Positions 17,564 to 26,963 of a DNA stretch of 64,000 nucleotides are shown piece after piece; positions within the stretch are counted from its first letter, which is position 1; each line of letters opens with the position of its first letter. Position numbers and translations under genes: made by a program. Below the pieces are notes generated by a model. It was not told the DNA's origin and searched no databases. It was given only the letters and a program-made list of their open reading frames with translations. The stretch is from Caulobacter vibrioides. GTDB taxonomy: Bacteria; Pseudomonadota; Alphaproteobacteria; Caulobacterales; Caulobacteraceae. The stretch is taken from the NCBI RefSeq assembly GCF_002310375.3, contig NZ_CP023315.3, forward strand, positions 2,294,001 through 2,358,000, in the 5' to 3' direction.

Positions 17564-19147
17564 ATGAACGAGAGCATCGAGCCGCAGCGCGCGGGTGAGC
17601 GCGGCTGGCGGCGGCTGCTGGACCGAATCGAGCGCGTCGGCGACGCCCTGCCCGATCCCGTCTTCATCTTCATCGGCTGCATCGCCTTGCTGGTCGCCGG
17701 CTCGGTCATCGCCTCGGCGCTGGGCTGGAGCGCGGTGAACCCCGTCACGGGCAAGCACCTCCAGGCCGAAAGCCTGCTGTCGCGCGAGAACCTGGCCAAG
17801 CTGTTCGTCGACATGCCCGAGACCATGACCAAGTTCCCGCCGCTGGGGCTGGTTCTGGTGGTCATGCTGGGCGCGGCGGTCGCTGAGCGTTCGGGCCTGT
17901 TCGGCGCGCTGCTCGGTGATGCGATCCGCAAGTTGCCGAAGGCGATCCTGAGCCCGGCGATCTTCGTGATCGGGGTCATGTCGCACCATGCGGCGGACGC
18001 GGCCTATGTGGTGCTCATTCCGATGGCGGCTCTGATCTACGCCGAGGCCGGACGCCATCCGCTGGCGGGCGTGGCCATCGCCTATGCCGGCATCTCCGGC
18101 GCCTTCGCCGGCAACATGCTGCCCGGCCAGTTCGACGTCTTGATCCTGGGCATCACCGCCCCAGCGGCCCAGTTGATCGACCCGAACTTCGTGATGAACC
18201 CGCTGGGCAACTGGTGGTTCACCCTGGCGATCGGAACCCTGTTCACGCCGATCGCGTGGTGGGTCACCGATCGCGTGGTCGAGCCGCGCCTGGGCCCGTG
18301 GACCCGCGCGGACACCGCCGCCGCCGCGCCGGACCTCGCCCTGGACGAGATCGGCGAGGCGCAGAAAAAGGGGCTTCGCAGCGCGGGCCTAGCGGCCGTG
18401 CTGGTGATCGGACTTTTCGCGGCCCTCACGCTCTGGCCCGGCGCGCCGCTGGTAGATCACGAGGCGGTCGGGCCCAAGCGCATGACACCCTTCTACCAGT
18501 CGCTGATCGCCGCCTTCATGCTGCTGTTCCTGGCCACAGGCTGGGCCTATGGCTCGGCGACCGGTTCGGTGAAATCGCACCGCGACATCGTGTCGATGAT
18601 GGCTGAGGGCATGCGCGCCATGGCGCCGTACCTGGTGCTGGCCTTCTTCGCCGCCCACTTCGTGGCGATGTTCGCCTGGTCCAAGATGGGGCCGGTCATG
18701 GCGGTGCAAGGCGCCGAGTTGTTGCGCGGCCATGGCCTGCCCAAGCCCCTGCTGCTGCTTTCGCTGCTGATCATGTCGTCGTTCCTGGACCTGTTGATCG
18801 GCTCGGCCTCGGCCAAGTGGAGCGCCATGGCGCCGATCGTGGTGCCCATGCTGATGCTGCTGGGCATATCGCCCGAGATGACGACAGCCGCCTATCGGAT
18901 GGGCGACTCGATTTTCAACATCGTCACGCCCCTGGCCTCGAACTTCCCGCTGGTTCTGATCCTGGCGCAGAAGTGGCGACCGCGTTTTGGCGTCGGCTCC
19001 ATGGTGGCGCTGATGCTGCCCTACACCATCGGCTTCGCCATCGCCGGCATGGCGCTGGTTTTGACCTGGGTCGGGCTGGGGCTTCCGGTCGGTCCAGGCG
19101 CGCCGAGCGGCTATGTTACGCCCGCCACCGCCCAGACCATTCCCTAG
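17564..19147 (+). CDS. AbgT-family transporter (p-aminobenzoyl-glutamate type)
   Basis: A 527-residue integral membrane protein, close to the length of E. coli AbgT (about 510). Typical family segments include DRIERVGDALPDPVFIFIG at the start and MSSFLDLLIGSASAKWSAMA. Family members import p-aminobenzoyl-glutamate or export related compounds such as sulfonamides. The ATG at 17564 has a GGGGG stretch upstream and begins at the conserved N-terminus; an earlier in-frame start would add an unlikely extension. With the TonB receptor and the CocE hydrolase next door it may take up an acylated amino acid or dipeptide-like compound. Confidence 0.85.
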   Translation: MNESIEPQRAGERGWRRLLDRIERVGDALPDPVFIFIGCIALLVAGSVIASALGWSAVNPVTGKHLQAESLLSRENLAKLFVDMPETMTKFPPLGLVLVVMLGAAVAERSGLFGALLGDAIRKLPKAILSPAIFVIGVMSHHAADAAYVVLIPMAALIYAEAGRHPLAGVAIAYAGISGAFAGNMLPGQFDVLILGITAPAAQLIDPNFVMNPLGNWWFTLAIGTLFTPIAWWVTDRVVEPRLGPWTRADTAAAAPDLALDEIGEAQKKGLRSAGLAAVLVIGLFAALTLWPGAPLVDHEAVGPKRMTPFYQSLIAAFMLLFLATGWAYGSATGSVKSHRDIVSMMAEGMRAMAPYLVLAFFAAHFVAMFAWSKMGPVMAVQGAELLRGHGLPKPLLLLSLLIMSSFLDLLIGSASAKWSAMAPIVVPMLMLLGISPEMTTAAYRMGDSIFNIVTPLASNFPLVLILAQKWRPRFGVGSMVALMLPYTIGFAIAGMALVLTWVGLGLPVGPGAPSGYVTPATAQTIP

Positions 19148-19195
19148 AGCCTGTCTGGTTTAGATGGAGTCATCTAAACTAGATAAACAGGCTCT
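19146..19195. repeat. GANTC-containing palindromic repeat (CIR-like), copy 1
   Basis: Nested inverted repeat: outer arms AGAGCCTGT and ACAGGCTCT, inner arms TCTGGTTTAGATG and CATCTAAACTAGA with one mismatch, and GAGTC (19167-19171), a CcrM methylation site, at the loop. The left arm overlaps the AbgT stop codon. It shares the TTTAGATG core with the copies at 25240 and 25316. Resembles the Caulobacter intergenic repeats reported around CcrM sites. Confidence 0.7.
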
Positions 19196-19208
19196 AATTC
19201 ATAGACTT

Positions 19209-19258
19209 AGAGCGCGTTCGAGCGGTTTAACCGCTCACAGTTAAACCTAACGCGCTCT
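19209..19258. repeat. Nested palindrome, AGAGCGCGTT arms
   Basis: Outer arms AGAGCGCGTT and AACGCGCTCT enclose an inner palindrome GAGCGGTTTAACCGCTC. It shares the AGAGC..GCTCT ends with the neighbouring repeat but lacks GANTC. Probably a related mobile or structural intergenic element. Confidence 0.6.
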
Positions 19259-19486
19259 GGCACCATAGAGCATGATCACGCGGGGTTCGCCGCCGCCTGC
19301 CTCGCAGGCGGCGGCGATGCGCATTTCGGCGATCAACGGTCCGCGACCATGCCGTCCAGGCATAGGGTGATGCGCCGGGCCAATAGCGTTGCGCGCCGAA
19401 ACAGCCCGCACCTAGGCTTCCAACATCCAAGGGGAGCGAGCCGACAGAGCCTCGCCGAGCAAACCATGACGAGGGGACTTCATCGT
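19259..19486 (+). other. Leader region of the TonB receptor gene with a perfect 14-bp hairpin
   Basis: This 228-base stretch has no convincing gene. TCGCCGCCGCCTGC (19287-19300) and GCAGGCGGCGGCGA (19304-19317) form a perfect 14-bp stem with a 3-base CTC loop about 170 bases before the receptor start. No T tract follows, so it is not a classic terminator; it could be an RNA structure in the leader or a repeat fragment. TAGAGCATGATC just before it resembles one arm of another common alphaproteobacterial palindrome. Confidence 0.45.
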
Positions 19487-22378
19487 ATGCCCGTACTGAA
19501 CCTGCGCGCGCTTCGCGCCGGAACCGCCTACGCCGCCCTGCTGGCCGGAGCCCTGGCGACGCCGGCCCTGGCGCAGACGGCCACCGCACCCGCCGCCCAG
19601 GCCGCCGACGCCATCGAAGAGATCATCGTCGTCGGTTCGCGCATCCAGCGTAAGGACGCCGACGGGGTCGGGGTGGTTACGACGATCACCGAACAAGACC
19701 TGAAGAACTCGGGCGCGGGTTCGGTCGGCGAACTCCTGCAGAAGCTTCCCGCCGCCGGCGTCAGCCTCAGCAGCAACGGCACCCAAGGCACCTCGTACGG
19801 CGCCAGCTCGATCAATCTGCGCTACCTCGGCGGGGCCGAGGGCAGCGGCAACCGCGTGCTGGTGCTGGTCGACGGCCATCGCTGGGTGGATGGCGTAGGC
19901 CAGCGCGGCTTCCGCGACTTCGTCGATCTCAACACCATGCCGCTGGGCATGATCGAGGGCGTCGAGGTGCTGAAGGACGGCGCCTCGGCCATCTACGGCT
20001 CCGACGCCATCGCCGGCGTGGTGAACATCAAGACGGCGCGTGATTTCGACGGTCTCAAGCTGACGGCCAAGTACGGCGGCACGACCCATGGCGACGGTCA
20101 GTCCTATTCAGCCATCGCCAACTTCGGGAAGCGCTTCGACAAGAGCGCGATCCTCATCTCGGCCAGCTACGTCAAGGACAAGCCGATCCTGACGACCTCG
20201 CGCGATCTGACGCGCGTCACCCTGGTTCCGGTCACCGCGCCGGGCACGAGCCCGAACGGCCTCTACATCCTGCCGGGCCTGTCCAACAACGCCTTCTTCG
20301 GCACGCCCACCGGCTTCGCCACCTCGGCCAGCCCCGTCGCCTTCAACGCCGGCGCGACGATCGGCGCGGGCGCCCTGGCCGACAACGCCTATCATCCGGC
20401 CGCTTTGCCCGGGGACTATTACAACACCCAGGCCCAGGGCATCTATTCGGCGGGGCCCAGCGAGCGCTACGGCGTCTACGCCCGCTGGACCGCCGACCTA
20501 AGCGACACCGTTCGCTTCAAGGCCGAGGGCCTGTTCAACCAGCGCAAGTCTGACCAGCTGTTCTCGCCGGTCCTGCTGGATATCGGCGGCTCAGCGGGCA
20601 CGATCCGGGGCTTTTCCATCGCCAACAATCAAGCGTTCAACCCGTTCGGCACGGCCAACGGCGTTCCGACGGCCAATGCGCTGGCCTTCGCCGCGAACTC
20701 GGCCTGGCGCATCCGCAAGGTGATGACCGAGGTCGGCAACCGCGACAACATCCAGGACGTGAAGACCTGGCGCATCGCCGGCGGCTTCGATGGTGAGCTG
20801 AACCTGTTCGGCCGCGAATGGCGCTGGGACGTCTACGGCCTCTACTCCAAGAACAAGATCGACACCCAGGCGCTGAACGGCGTGAACTATGACCGGCTCG
20901 CGCTGGGTCTGGGGCCGAACTGCGCGACGACCGCGGGCTGCGTGGCGATCAACCTGTTCTCGCCGATGACCACCGCCCAGGCCGACTACATCCGCTTCAC
21001 CGCGCGCGAGTCGAACCAGACCGAGATCTTGGACTTCACGGCCAACATCACCGGCGAGCTCTTCCAGCTACCGGCCGGCCCACTGGCGATCGCCGCCGGC
21101 GTCGAGCACCGCAAGAACAAGGCGTCCGACAGCCCCGATCCGTTCGTCAACGCTCCGCCGACCAACATCCCGACCCCGGCCTCCGGCGCGGCGTTCGCCA
21201 GCAACACCACGACCACCGCCCAGACCCGGATCGCGACCGTCGGTCAGTACAGTCTGAACGAAATCTACGCCGAAGCGGCGATCCCGCTGCTCAAGGACGT
21301 GCCCCTGGCCAAGACGCTCGATCTCAGCCTGGCGGCCCGCTACTCGGATTACGACACGGTCGGCGGCGACCGCACGGTCAAGGTGGGCGTGGGCTGGCGT
21401 CCGATCGAAGATATCCTGGTGCGCGGCACCTATGCTCAAGGGTTCCGGGCCCCGTCGATCCTTGAGCTCTTCCAAGGCGGACGCCAGACGAGCTTCCAAG
21501 GGACCGACCCCTGCAACGGCGGCGCAACCGCCAACCCCAGCCTGCCCGGCTGCACGGGCGTGCCCACCGGCTACAACCAGATCAACTACAACCTCAATGG
21601 CCTGATCCCAGGCACCATCTCTGGCAACACCAAGCTCAAGGCCGAGACCGCCGACACCTATAGCGCCGGCGTCGCCATCAAGCCGCGCTTCGCGCCGGGC
21701 CTCAGCCTGACAGTCGACTGGTATGAGATCACCGTCCGCGACGCGATCTCGAGCCAGTCGGCCACGCAGATCCTCAGCCTGTGCGCCCAGCGCGCCGGGG
21801 TGTTCTGCGACCTCGTCTCCCGCGACGCCTCGACCGGCGCCATCACCAACCTGCTGCAAGGCGTGCTGAACCTCGCCGAGATCAAGACCTCGGGCGTGGA
21901 CACGACGCTCCGCTACGACTTCAGCACTGACGCCGGCAAGTTCGCCGCCGTGATCGACGCCTCGTATCTGGACAGCTTCAAGACCACGAGCCCGAACCCG
22001 GCCGGCGGCGCGCCGATCGTCGATGAACGCGCCGGCAAGGGCGATCAGCCTCGCTCGACCTATCCGCACTGGAAGGGCCAGGCCTCGTTCAGCTGGACCG
22101 GCGGAGCCTGGAACGCGCTCTGGCGCGGCCGCTACATCGGCTCGACCACCGACGTCGCCAACACCGTGAAGGACGCCAAGACCAAGGCGATCTTCTACAA
22201 CGACCTGGAAGGCGGCTATCAGTTCGAGCGCTACGACACCGCCATCAGCGTCGGGATCAGCAACATCTTCGACAAGGCGCCGCCTGCGTCCTATGCGAAC
22301 GCCCCGATCAACTACGACATCTACACCTACGACGCCCGCGGCCGGTACGGATACGTCCGCGTCTCGGCGAAGTTCTAG
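19487..22378 (+). CDS. TonB-dependent outer-membrane receptor
   Basis: A 963-residue outer-membrane receptor with a signal peptide ending at ATPALAQ, a TonB-box-like [10 protein letters not shown] segment, a plug domain ([20 protein letters not shown] and [14 protein letters not shown]), and a 22-strand barrel ending in an aromatic strand ([12 protein letters not shown]). The start at 19487 is preferred because GAGGGG lies about 10 bases upstream; an ATG at 19466 is possible. Placed between an AbgT transporter and a cytosolic CocE hydrolase, it likely brings in the same substrate, which I cannot name. Confidence 0.9.
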   Translation: MPVLNLRALRAGTAYAALLAGALATPALAQTATAPAAQAADAIEEIIVVGSRIQRKDADGVGVVTTITEQDLKNSGAGSVGELLQKLPAAGVSLSSNGTQGTSYGASSINLRYLGGAEGSGNRVLVLVDGHRWVDGVGQRGFRDFVDLNTMPLGMIEGVEVLKDGASAIYGSDAIAGVVNIKTARDFDGLKLTAKYGGTTHGDGQSYSAIANFGKRFDKSAILISASYVKDKPILTTSRDLTRVTLVPVTAPGTSPNGLYILPGLSNNAFFGTPTGFATSASPVAFNAGATIGAGALADNAYHPAALPGDYYNTQAQGIYSAGPSERYGVYARWTADLSDTVRFKAEGLFNQRKSDQLFSPVLLDIGGSAGTIRGFSIANNQAFNPFGTANGVPTANALAFAANSAWRIRKVMTEVGNRDNIQDVKTWRIAGGFDGELNLFGREWRWDVYGLYSKNKIDTQALNGVNYDRLALGLGPNCATTAGCVAINLFSPMTTAQADYIRFTARESNQTEILDFTANITGELFQLPAGPLAIAAGVEHRKNKASDSPDPFVNAPPTNIPTPASGAAFASNTTTTAQTRIATVGQYSLNEIYAEAAIPLLKDVPLAKTLDLSLAARYSDYDTVGGDRTVKVGVGWRPIEDILVRGTYAQGFRAPSILELFQGGRQTSFQGTDPCNGGATANPSLPGCTGVPTGYNQINYNLNGLIPGTISGNTKLKAETADTYSAGVAIKPRFAPGLSLTVDWYEITVRDAISSQSATQILSLCAQRAGVFCDLVSRDASTGAITNLLQGVLNLAEIKTSGVDTTLRYDFSTDAGKFAAVIDASYLDSFKTTSPNPAGGAPIVDERAGKGDQPRSTYPHWKGQASFSWTGGAWNALWRGRYIGSTTDVANTVKDAKTKAIFYNDLEGGYQFERYDTAISVGISNIFDKAPPASYANAPINYDIYTYDARGRYGYVRVSAKF

Positions 22379-22386
22379 ACTGGACA

Positions 22387-22412
22387 GGACGGCGGCCACC
22401 AGGTCGCCGTCC
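22387..22412 (+). terminator. GC-rich hairpin after the TonB receptor gene
   Basis: GGACGGCGGCC and GGTCGCCGTCC form an 11-bp stem (one G-T pair) with loop ACCA, 8 bases after the stop codon. There is no T tract, so it may only slow transcription or protect the 3' end; the CocE start follows 15 bases later. Confidence 0.4.
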
Positions 22413-22426
22413 GATCCCGAGGACCG

Positions 22427-24331
22427 GTGTTGAACCCCGCCCCTTTCATCGACCGCCAGCACGGCCCTGACGCCTTGCAGCCGCCAAGTGACGTGCACGT
22501 GACGCGCGACGTGATGGTCACCATGCGCGACGGCGTACGCCTGGCCGTCGACATCTATCGGCCTGCGGTCGATGGCGAGCCGTTGCTGACGCCGCTGCCC
22601 GTCCTCCTGGAGCGGACGCCCTACGACAAGCGGGGGACCAATCACGGAGACCGGACCCGCCAGGACCCGATCCCCAAGTCGAAGCCTGAACTGGCGGTGG
22701 CGTTCGTGCGCGGCGGTTACGTCGTGGCCATCCAGGACTGTCGTGGCCGCTACGCCTCGGAAGGCGTGTTCGAGAAGTATCTGAGCGAAGGCGCGGACGG
22801 CTATGACACCATCGCCTGGCTGGCCGCCCAGCCTTGGTGCGACGGCCGGGTGGCGACCTACGGCTTGTCTTATGGCGCGCACGTCCAGAGCGCCGCCGCG
22901 TGCCTGGCCCCGCCGGCGCTGGCGGCGATGTTCCTCGACTCCGGCGGCTTCTCCAGCGCCTATCATTCGGGCATTCGCCAGGGCGGGGCCTTCGAGCTGA
23001 AACAGGCGACCTGGGCCTACAGGCATGCGCTGCTCAGCCCCGAAAGCCAGCGCGATCCGGCGCGTCTCGCCGCCTTGGAAGCACAGGATCTCAAGGCCTG
23101 GTTCAAGCGCATGCCCTGGTCGGAGGGACACTCCCCGCTGAGCGCCGCGCCCGAGTACGAAAAGTACCTGCTCGACCAGTGGCGCACCGGCCTCTTTGGC
23201 CCGTACTGGACCCAGACCGGCGTCTATGCGCGCGGGGCCTATGACACCTACGCCGACGTGCCGATGGTGCATATGAGCAGCTGGTACGACCCCTACTCCG
23301 TCACCGCGACCGAGAACTTCCTGGGCCTCTCGGGTCGTAAGCGTTCACCGGTGAAACTTATCCTCGGCCCTTGGACCCACGGCCAGCGCTCGGTCACCCA
23401 CGCAGGGGATGTCGACTTTGGCCCCGAAGCGACGCTGGATGGCGCCCTGGCCGAGAATTATGTGGCCCTGCGCCTGGCCTGGTTCGACGCCTGGCTGAAG
23501 CCGGGCGGACAAACCCAGGATCCCTTGCCCCCTGTGAAGCTGTTCGTCATGGGCGGCGGCTCGGGACGAAAGACGCTGGAAGGTCGGCTCGATCACGGCG
23601 GACACTGGCGAGACGAGGCCACATGGCCGCCGCGAGACGCGTGCGCCACCGACTATTTCCTGTCCGCCGACGGCGGCCTGTCGACCGCACCCGAGGTCGT
23701 CGATGAAGCCTTCCTGGACTACGTGCACGATCCTCTGAACCCCGTGCCCACCATCGGCGGCGCGATCGCGTCCGGCGCGCCGGTCATGGAACCGGGGGCC
23801 TTCGACCAGCGCGAGGGGCCCCAGATCTTCGGCTGCCGGCCACCCTATCGGGCGCTGCGCGATCGCGACGATGTGCTGGTGTTCGAGACCCCGCCGCTGG
23901 AGACCGATGTCGAGGTCATTGGTCCGATCCGTACACGCCTGTTCGTCAGCTCCGATGGCCTAGACACCGACTTCACCATCAAGCTGATCGACGTACATCC
24001 GCCGTCCGAGGACTATCCCGATGGCTTTGCGATGAACCTGACGCACGGGATCCTGCGCGCGCGCTATCGGGAGCGCTTCGATCGAGAGACCTGGATGACG
24101 CCTGGGGAGGTCTATCTCATCGAGGTGGAAGCCTTCCCCACGGCCAATCGCTTCGTGAAGGGCCATCGCATCCGGCTGGATGTCTCGTCGAGCAACTTCC
24201 CCCACTTCGACGTCAATCCGAACACCGACGAACCCGAAGGCTACGGCTTTACGCCTCGTCGCGCCCGCAATCGGGTCTATATGGACGCTCAGCGGCCGTC
24301 GCGCCTGCTGCTGCCGATCGTCACCCGCTGA
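22427..24331 (+). CDS. CocE/NonD-family serine hydrolase (X-Pro dipeptidyl-peptidase S15 fold)
   Basis: A 634-residue hydrolase with an N-terminal alpha/beta domain (VTMRDGVRLAVDIYRPA), nucleophile Ser148 in GLSYGAH, and a C-terminal jelly-roll domain (RLDVSSSNFPHFDVNPNT). Family members cleave cocaine, glutaryl-cephalosporin or alpha-amino-acid esters and amides. No signal peptide, so probably cytoplasmic. The GTG at 22427, or the TTG right after it, follows a GAGGA ribosome site. With AbgT and the TonB receptor it may hydrolyse an imported acyl-amino acid or ester. Confidence 0.85.
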   Translation: MLNPAPFIDRQHGPDALQPPSDVHVTRDVMVTMRDGVRLAVDIYRPAVDGEPLLTPLPVLLERTPYDKRGTNHGDRTRQDPIPKSKPELAVAFVRGGYVVAIQDCRGRYASEGVFEKYLSEGADGYDTIAWLAAQPWCDGRVATYGLSYGAHVQSAAACLAPPALAAMFLDSGGFSSAYHSGIRQGGAFELKQATWAYRHALLSPESQRDPARLAALEAQDLKAWFKRMPWSEGHSPLSAAPEYEKYLLDQWRTGLFGPYWTQTGVYARGAYDTYADVPMVHMSSWYDPYSVTATENFLGLSGRKRSPVKLILGPWTHGQRSVTHAGDVDFGPEATLDGALAENYVALRLAWFDAWLKPGGQTQDPLPPVKLFVMGGGSGRKTLEGRLDHGGHWRDEATWPPRDACATDYFLSADGGLSTAPEVVDEAFLDYVHDPLNPVPTIGGAIASGAPVMEPGAFDQREGPQIFGCRPPYRALRDRDDVLVFETPPLETDVEVIGPIRTRLFVSSDGLDTDFTIKLIDVHPPSEDYPDGFAMNLTHGILRARYRERFDRETWMTPGEVYLIEVEAFPTANRFVKGHRIRLDVSSSNFPHFDVNPNTDEPEGYGFTPRRARNRVYMDAQRPSRLLLPIVTR

Positions 24332-24344
24332 TCCGAGGGCCCGG

Positions 24345-25241
24345 ATGAAGCTGAACTTGCGGAGTCTGGAAGCCTTTCGGGAGACCATGCTGAGCGGTTC
24401 AGCAACGGCCGCTGCTGGCCGTATGGGGCTGACCCAACCCGCCGTAAGCCGGCTGATCGCCCAGTTGGAGCAAGAGATCGGCTTCGAGCTCTTCTATCGC
24501 GAGCGCGGTCGCCTGAGCCCGACACCCGAGGCCCTGATCATCTATGACGAGATCGACCTGGCGTTCGGCGGGCTGGAGCGAGTCGACGCCTTGGCGCGCG
24601 ACATCGCCGCGTTCAATACGGGCCTGCTGAAGATCGTGGCGCCGCCCAGCCTCTCGGAAAGCGTGCTCTCGACGATCCTGCCGCGCTTCATGGCCCGGTT
24701 TCCCAAGGTGCGGATCGCCATCGAGTCGCGCAGCACCGAAACCGCTCGCGCCATGGTCGCCAACCGAACCGTCGACTGCGGGTTTGTGAAGCTGCCGCTC
24801 GATCGCAGCGACATCTCCACGGTCACGCTGTCGACCAGCGAGACGGTCTGTGTGTTGCCTGACAACCATCCGCTGGCGTCGCACGAGGTGCTGACGCCCG
24901 AATTGTTGCGCGGCGAACCCTTGGTGCTGCTGGGCGCTGGCACCTGGACCCGCCGCCAGATCGACGACGCCTTCCGTGAACGCGGGATACGGCCGGACGT
25001 CCGAGTCGAGACCCACACCGTCGGCTCCGCCTGCGCGCTGGCGGCGGGCGGCCTGGGCGTCGCGGTCGTCAACGCTCTGTTGGCCGACAACTTCGCACGC
25101 CCAGGCGTCGCCATCCGGGTTTTCCGCCCCCAGATCCTCCACGAGTACGCGTTCATGACTTCGGCGCTGGCGCCGATGAACCGACTGGCGGCGGCGTTCC
25201 TGGAAGAGGCCCAGAGCTTTTTCCGCGAGCAGGCGCGCTAG
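24345..25241 (+). CDS. LysR-family transcriptional regulator
   Basis: A 298-residue LysR protein: N-terminal winged HTH (LRSLEAFRETMLSGSATAAA and LTQPAVSRLIAQLEQEIG) and a C-terminal effector domain. The ATG at 24345 has GAGGG upstream and begins directly at the HTH; it follows the CocE stop by 13 bases, so the gene is co-transcribed with its likely targets rather than divergent from them, which is less common for LysR genes. Effector unknown. Confidence 0.87.
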   Translation: MKLNLRSLEAFRETMLSGSATAAAGRMGLTQPAVSRLIAQLEQEIGFELFYRERGRLSPTPEALIIYDEIDLAFGGLERVDALARDIAAFNTGLLKIVAPPSLSESVLSTILPRFMARFPKVRIAIESRSTETARAMVANRTVDCGFVKLPLDRSDISTVTLSTSETVCVLPDNHPLASHEVLTPELLRGEPLVLLGAGTWTRRQIDDAFRERGIRPDVRVETHTVGSACALAAGGLGVAVVNALLADNFARPGVAIRVFRPQILHEYAFMTSALAPMNRLAAAFLEEAQSFFREQAR

Positions 25242-25289
25242 AGCCCTTTCGCTTTAGATGGAATCCTCTAAAGCGTTTGAACGGGCTCT
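25240..25289. repeat. GANTC-containing palindromic repeat (CIR-like), copy 2
   Basis: Outer arms AGAGCCC and GGGCTCT, inner arms GCTTTAGA and TCTAAAGC, with GAATC (25261-25265), a CcrM site, in the loop. Same design as the repeat at 19146, with the left arm again overlapping the stop codon of the upstream gene. Confidence 0.7.
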
Positions 25290-25315
25290 AAGTGTTTGAT
25301 TTTATAGCCTATTTA

Positions 25316-25345
25316 TCTGGTTTAGATGGTTCTATCTAAACCAGA
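25316..25345. repeat. Palindromic repeat, TTTAGAT core, copy 3
   Basis: TCTGGTTTAGAT (25316-25327) and ATCTAAACCAGA (25334-25345) are a perfect 12-bp stem with a 6-base loop. The left arm equals that of the repeat at 19146 but the loop lacks GANTC. The trailing CAGGCCCT recalls the outer arm of copy 1. It sits between the convergent LysR and guaA genes and could serve as a terminator. Confidence 0.65.
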
Positions 25346-25368
25346 CAGGCCCTAACCACGCCGCCTCG

Positions 25369-26931
25369 CTATTCCCACTCGATCGTGCCGGGCGGCTTGC
25401 TGGTCACGTCGTAGACGACGCGATTGACGCCGCGGACCTCGTTGATGATGCGCGTGGCGGTCTTGCCCAGCACCGGCCAGGGGAACTCGAAGAAGTCGGC
25501 GGTCATCCCATCGGTCGAGGTCACCGCGCGCAGGGCCAGGACGTTCTCGTAGGTCCGCGCATCGCCCATCACGCCCACCGTCTTCACGGGCAGCAGCACA
25601 GCGAAGGCCTGCCAGATCTGGTCGTACAGACCGGCGTTGCGGATCTCTTCCAGATAGATGGCGTCGGCGTCCTGCAGGACCTTGACCTTCTCGGGCGTGA
25701 TCTCGCCGGGGATGCGGATGGCCAGACCCGGGCCGGGGAACGGATGGCGGCCGACGAAGGCCGGGGCCAGGCCCAGCTCGACACCCAGGGCGCGAACCTC
25801 GTCCTTGAACAGCTCGCGCAGCGGCTCGACCAGCTTCAGCTTCATGTAGTCGGGCAGACCGCCGACATTGTGGTGGCTCTTGATCACCGCCGAGGGGCCG
25901 CCCCGGGCCGAGACGCTCTCGACGACGTCGGGATAGAGCGTGCCCTGAGCCAGGAACTGCGCACCGTCGATATTGGCGGCTTCCTTGTCAAAAACGTCGA
26001 TGAACAGGCGGCCGATGGTCTTGCGCTTGGTCTCCGGGTCGCTGACGCCGGCCAGTTCGCCCAGGAACAGGTCACCGGCGTCCACATGGACCAGCGGGAT
26101 ATTGTAGTGGTCGCGGAACAGGGTCACGACCTGGTCGGCCTCGTTCTTGCGCAGGAGTCCGGTGTCAACGAACACGCAGGTCAGCTGGTCGCCGATCGCC
26201 TCGTGGATCAGCACGGCGGCCACCGAGCTGTCGACGCCGCCCGACAGGCCGCAGATCACCTTGCCGGTCCCCACCTGGTCGCGGATCTTCTGGACCATCT
26301 CCTGGCGGAAGGCCGCCATGGTCCAATCGCCCTTCAGGCCCGCGATGTTGAACAGGAAGTTCCGATACATCTTGGCCCCGTTGACGGTGTGGTACACCTC
26401 GGGGTGGAACTGCAGGGCGTAGATCTTCTTGGCCTCATTGGCGATGGCCGCGAACGGCGCGCCCGCCGACGTGCCCACGACCTCGAAGCCTTCCGGGATC
26501 GCCGTGACGCGATCGCCGTGGCTCATCCAGACCGTCTCGACGCCGCCAACGCCGGCCAGACCTTCGAACAGCGGGCTTTGCTGGCCGATGGTCAGCTCGG
26601 CGCGGCCGAACTCGCCGGCATGGCCGCCCTCGACCTTGCCGCCCAGCACGTCGCACAGCAGTTGCTGGCCGTAGCAGATGGCCAGAAGCGGCAGGCCCAG
26701 ATCGAACAGCTTGCGGCCAATGCGGGGGCTGTCCTCTTCCAGCACGCTGGCCGGACCGCCCGAGAGGATAATGGCGCTAGGCTGATAGTCGTCGACGATG
26801 GCCTCGGCCTTGTCGAACGGATGGATCTCGCAATAGACGCCCGCCTCACGCACCCGGCGGGCGATCAGTTGGGTGACCTGGCTGCCGAAGTCGACGATCA
26901 GGACGCGCTGGTGGTCGGTTTTCTGAGTCAT
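25369..26931 (-). CDS. guaA: GMP synthase (glutamine-hydrolysing)
   Basis: A 520-residue GMP synthase, full length, converting XMP to GMP. The glutaminase domain has the nucleophile Cys in [11 protein letters not shown] and His-Glu in LQFHPEVYH; the ATP-pyrophosphatase domain has the PP-loop [14 protein letters not shown]; the C-terminal dimerisation domain ends [12 protein letters not shown]. Start at 26931 with a GGAGA ribosome site. Last gene of the run from guaB through MAPEG and the RNA methyltransferase, so the IMP-to-GMP steps lie in one operon. Confidence 0.97.
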   Translation of the reverse strand: MTQKTDHQRVLIVDFGSQVTQLIARRVREAGVYCEIHPFDKAEAIVDDYQPSAIILSGGPASVLEEDSPRIGRKLFDLGLPLLAICYGQQLLCDVLGGKVEGGHAGEFGRAELTIGQQSPLFEGLAGVGGVETVWMSHGDRVTAIPEGFEVVGTSAGAPFAAIANEAKKIYALQFHPEVYHTVNGAKMYRNFLFNIAGLKGDWTMAAFRQEMVQKIRDQVGTGKVICGLSGGVDSSVAAVLIHEAIGDQLTCVFVDTGLLRKNEADQVVTLFRDHYNIPLVHVDAGDLFLGELAGVSDPETKRKTIGRLFIDVFDKEAANIDGAQFLAQGTLYPDVVESVSARGGPSAVIKSHHNVGGLPDYMKLKLVEPLRELFKDEVRALGVELGLAPAFVGRHPFPGPGLAIRIPGEITPEKVKVLQDADAIYLEEIRNAGLYDQIWQAFAVLLPVKTVGVMGDARTYENVLALRAVTSTDGMTADFFEFPWPVLGKTATRIINEVRGVNRVVYDVTSKPPGTIEWE

Positions 26932-26963
26932 AGGCGAGGTCTCCAGCGGTCGGACGTGATCGG

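Noticed and set aside
19209..19258. CtrA-type site (TTAA-N7-TTAA) in the nested palindrome
   Set aside because: The two TTAA boxes are separated by 10 bases, not 7, and sit inside a repeat element.
21068..23272. 734-codon minus-strand frame spanning the TonB receptor and CocE genes
   Set aside because: It crosses two real genes and their gap, and shows no domain; GC-rich antisense frame.
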